Below, piece after piece: positions 34,772-35,164 of a stretch of DNA of 35,164 nt. A program made the position numbers and the translations under genes. The DNA is from Muribaculum sp. (GTDB lineage: Bacteria > Bacillota > Clostridia > Lachnospirales > Lachnospiraceae): the NCBI GenBank assembly GCA_023663735.1, contig JAMPGV010000027.1:1-35164 (forward strand), in the 5' to 3' direction. The notes beneath the pieces were generated by a model. The model did not search any database. It had not been told where the DNA came from and saw nothing but the letters and a program-made list of their open reading frames with translations. Numbering within the stretch: position 1 is the first letter of the stretch; each line of letters starts with the position of its first letter.

Positions 34772-34800
34772 ATAATTCCTATCTGTTTAATATGAAATGA

Positions 34801-34829
34801 ATATTACTATCTTTCTCGTCAAAAGTCAA
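34801..34829 (-). promoter_or_regulatory. sigma-A promoter of the importer/MBL-MetY operon
   Basis: On the minus strand: -35 TTGACT (34829-34824), 17-base spacer, -10 TAATAT (34806-34801). The leader would be only about 20-25 bases, too short for a SAM riboswitch or T-box, so control is expected at the DNA level. Confidence 0.6.
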
Positions 34830-34864
34830 CCTATTTTTGCAAAATTTTTATATTTTTGAAATTT

Positions 34865-34895
34865 CTATTTTTCTATTCTAAATAGGAACATGTTC
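34865..34895. promoter_or_regulatory. abutting inverted repeats between divergent promoters
   Basis: CTATTT (34865-34870) with AAATAG (34880-34885), directly followed by the perfect palindrome GAACATGTTC (34886-34895). They lie upstream of the importer promoter and between it and the rightward promoters, an appropriate place for a regulator of either unit. Apart from the promoters, bases 34772-35164 contain no gene. Confidence 0.45.
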
Positions 34896-34957
34896 TTCTT
34901 AAAAATGTCTTTCATAAAAATGGTTCATAAAATTGTGTTAGTTTTTGGAAAACTGCA

Positions 34958-34987
34958 TTGACAACTAAAAATGCGAAATGCTATAAT
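34958..34987 (+). promoter_or_regulatory. strong rightward sigma-A promoter P1
   Basis: Perfect -35 TTGACA (34958-34963), 18-base spacer, perfect -10 TATAAT (34982-34987). It reads out of the window. Confidence 0.8.
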
Positions 34988-35058
34988 AAAAACCCACCAG
35001 TTAGATGATGTTTTCAGGTGGTCTGGTTGGTCTGGCAGGTCTGATCAGGGAGTAAAAT

Positions 35059-35081
35059 TTTTGTGGAAAAATTCTACAAAA
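35059..35081. repeat. AT-rich hairpin between the two rightward promoters
   Basis: TTTTGTGGAA (35059-35068) can pair with TTCTACAAAA (35072-35081), with one G-U pair, around an AAA loop. Three 9-base-period copies of GGTCTG (35020, 35029, 35038) lie just upstream. Confidence 0.5.
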
Positions 35082-35095
35082 GTTCTTGAAATCTG

Positions 35096-35124
35096 TTGAC
35101 AAACCAATTCATCCATGGTATTCT
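35096..35124 (+). promoter_or_regulatory. strong rightward sigma-A promoter P2
   Basis: Perfect -35 TTGACA (35096-35101), 17-base spacer, -10 TATTCT (35119-35124). It is followed by a small TGCCG/CGGCA hairpin (35133-35150) and ACAGAACCTTGA at the window end, which resembles the leader found before 16S rRNA in Firmicutes. The gene itself is outside the window. Confidence 0.75.
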
Positions 35125-35164
35125 ATCATAGTTGCCGCAGAGAGACGGCAGCACAGAACCTTGA

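Noticed and set aside
34772-34830. SAM riboswitch or T-box before the sulfur operon
   Set aside because: The predicted leader is only about 20-25 bases and no T-box or S-box elements are visible.

Overview
The window looks like chromosome of an anaerobic gut-type Firmicute, most likely a Lachnospiraceae (Clostridia) member. This is inferred from protein character (cellobiose phosphorylase, DUF624/YesL protein, short flagellin, LysM/DUF5711/CvpA cluster, dnaX-ybaB-recR), strong AGGAGG ribosome sites and sigma-A-type promoters. No species is claimed.

Left part (1-8.9 kb): a small membrane protein, then a carbohydrate block. A GH94 cellobiose phosphorylase (minus strand) is divergent from a LacI-type regulator; both promoters carry a matching AAACG-type operator near the transcription start. 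Next come a sugar-binding lipoprotein, two ABC permeases and a YesL-like membrane protein. No sugar ATPase is encoded here, so a shared MsmX-type ATPase encoded elsewhere is expected. The block probably imports a beta-glucoside and splits it phosphorolytically.

Middle (9-21.6 kb): a lone short flagellin with its own sigma-A promoter; an AraC regulator divergent from a two-gene ABC exporter; a PIN/NYN-like protein with a histone-H1-like AKTP repeat tail; a lipoprotein with calcium-loop-like motifs; an Abi_2/HEPN defence gene in a clearly AT-rich patch; and a hybrid histidine kinase with two receiver domains.

Housekeeping part (21.6-30 kb): tRNA-Ser(CGA), 6-phosphofructokinase, dnaX-ybaB-recR, galM, and an envelope trio (LysM protein, DUF5711-like protein, CvpA-like protein).

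Right part (29.9-34.8 kb, minus strand): a four-gene operon made of an SsuCBA/TauCBA-type importer followed by one 659-residue enzyme that fuses an intact metallo-beta-lactamase-fold hydrolase to an O-acetylhomoserine sulfhydrylase-type PLP enzyme. This is the most unusual element of the window and suggests a dedicated route by which an imported sulfur compound is hydrolysed and its sulfur passed to homocysteine/methionine synthesis. At the right edge two strong rightward promoters in tandem, followed by a leader-like sequence, suggest that a highly expressed operon, possibly rRNA, begins just outside the window.
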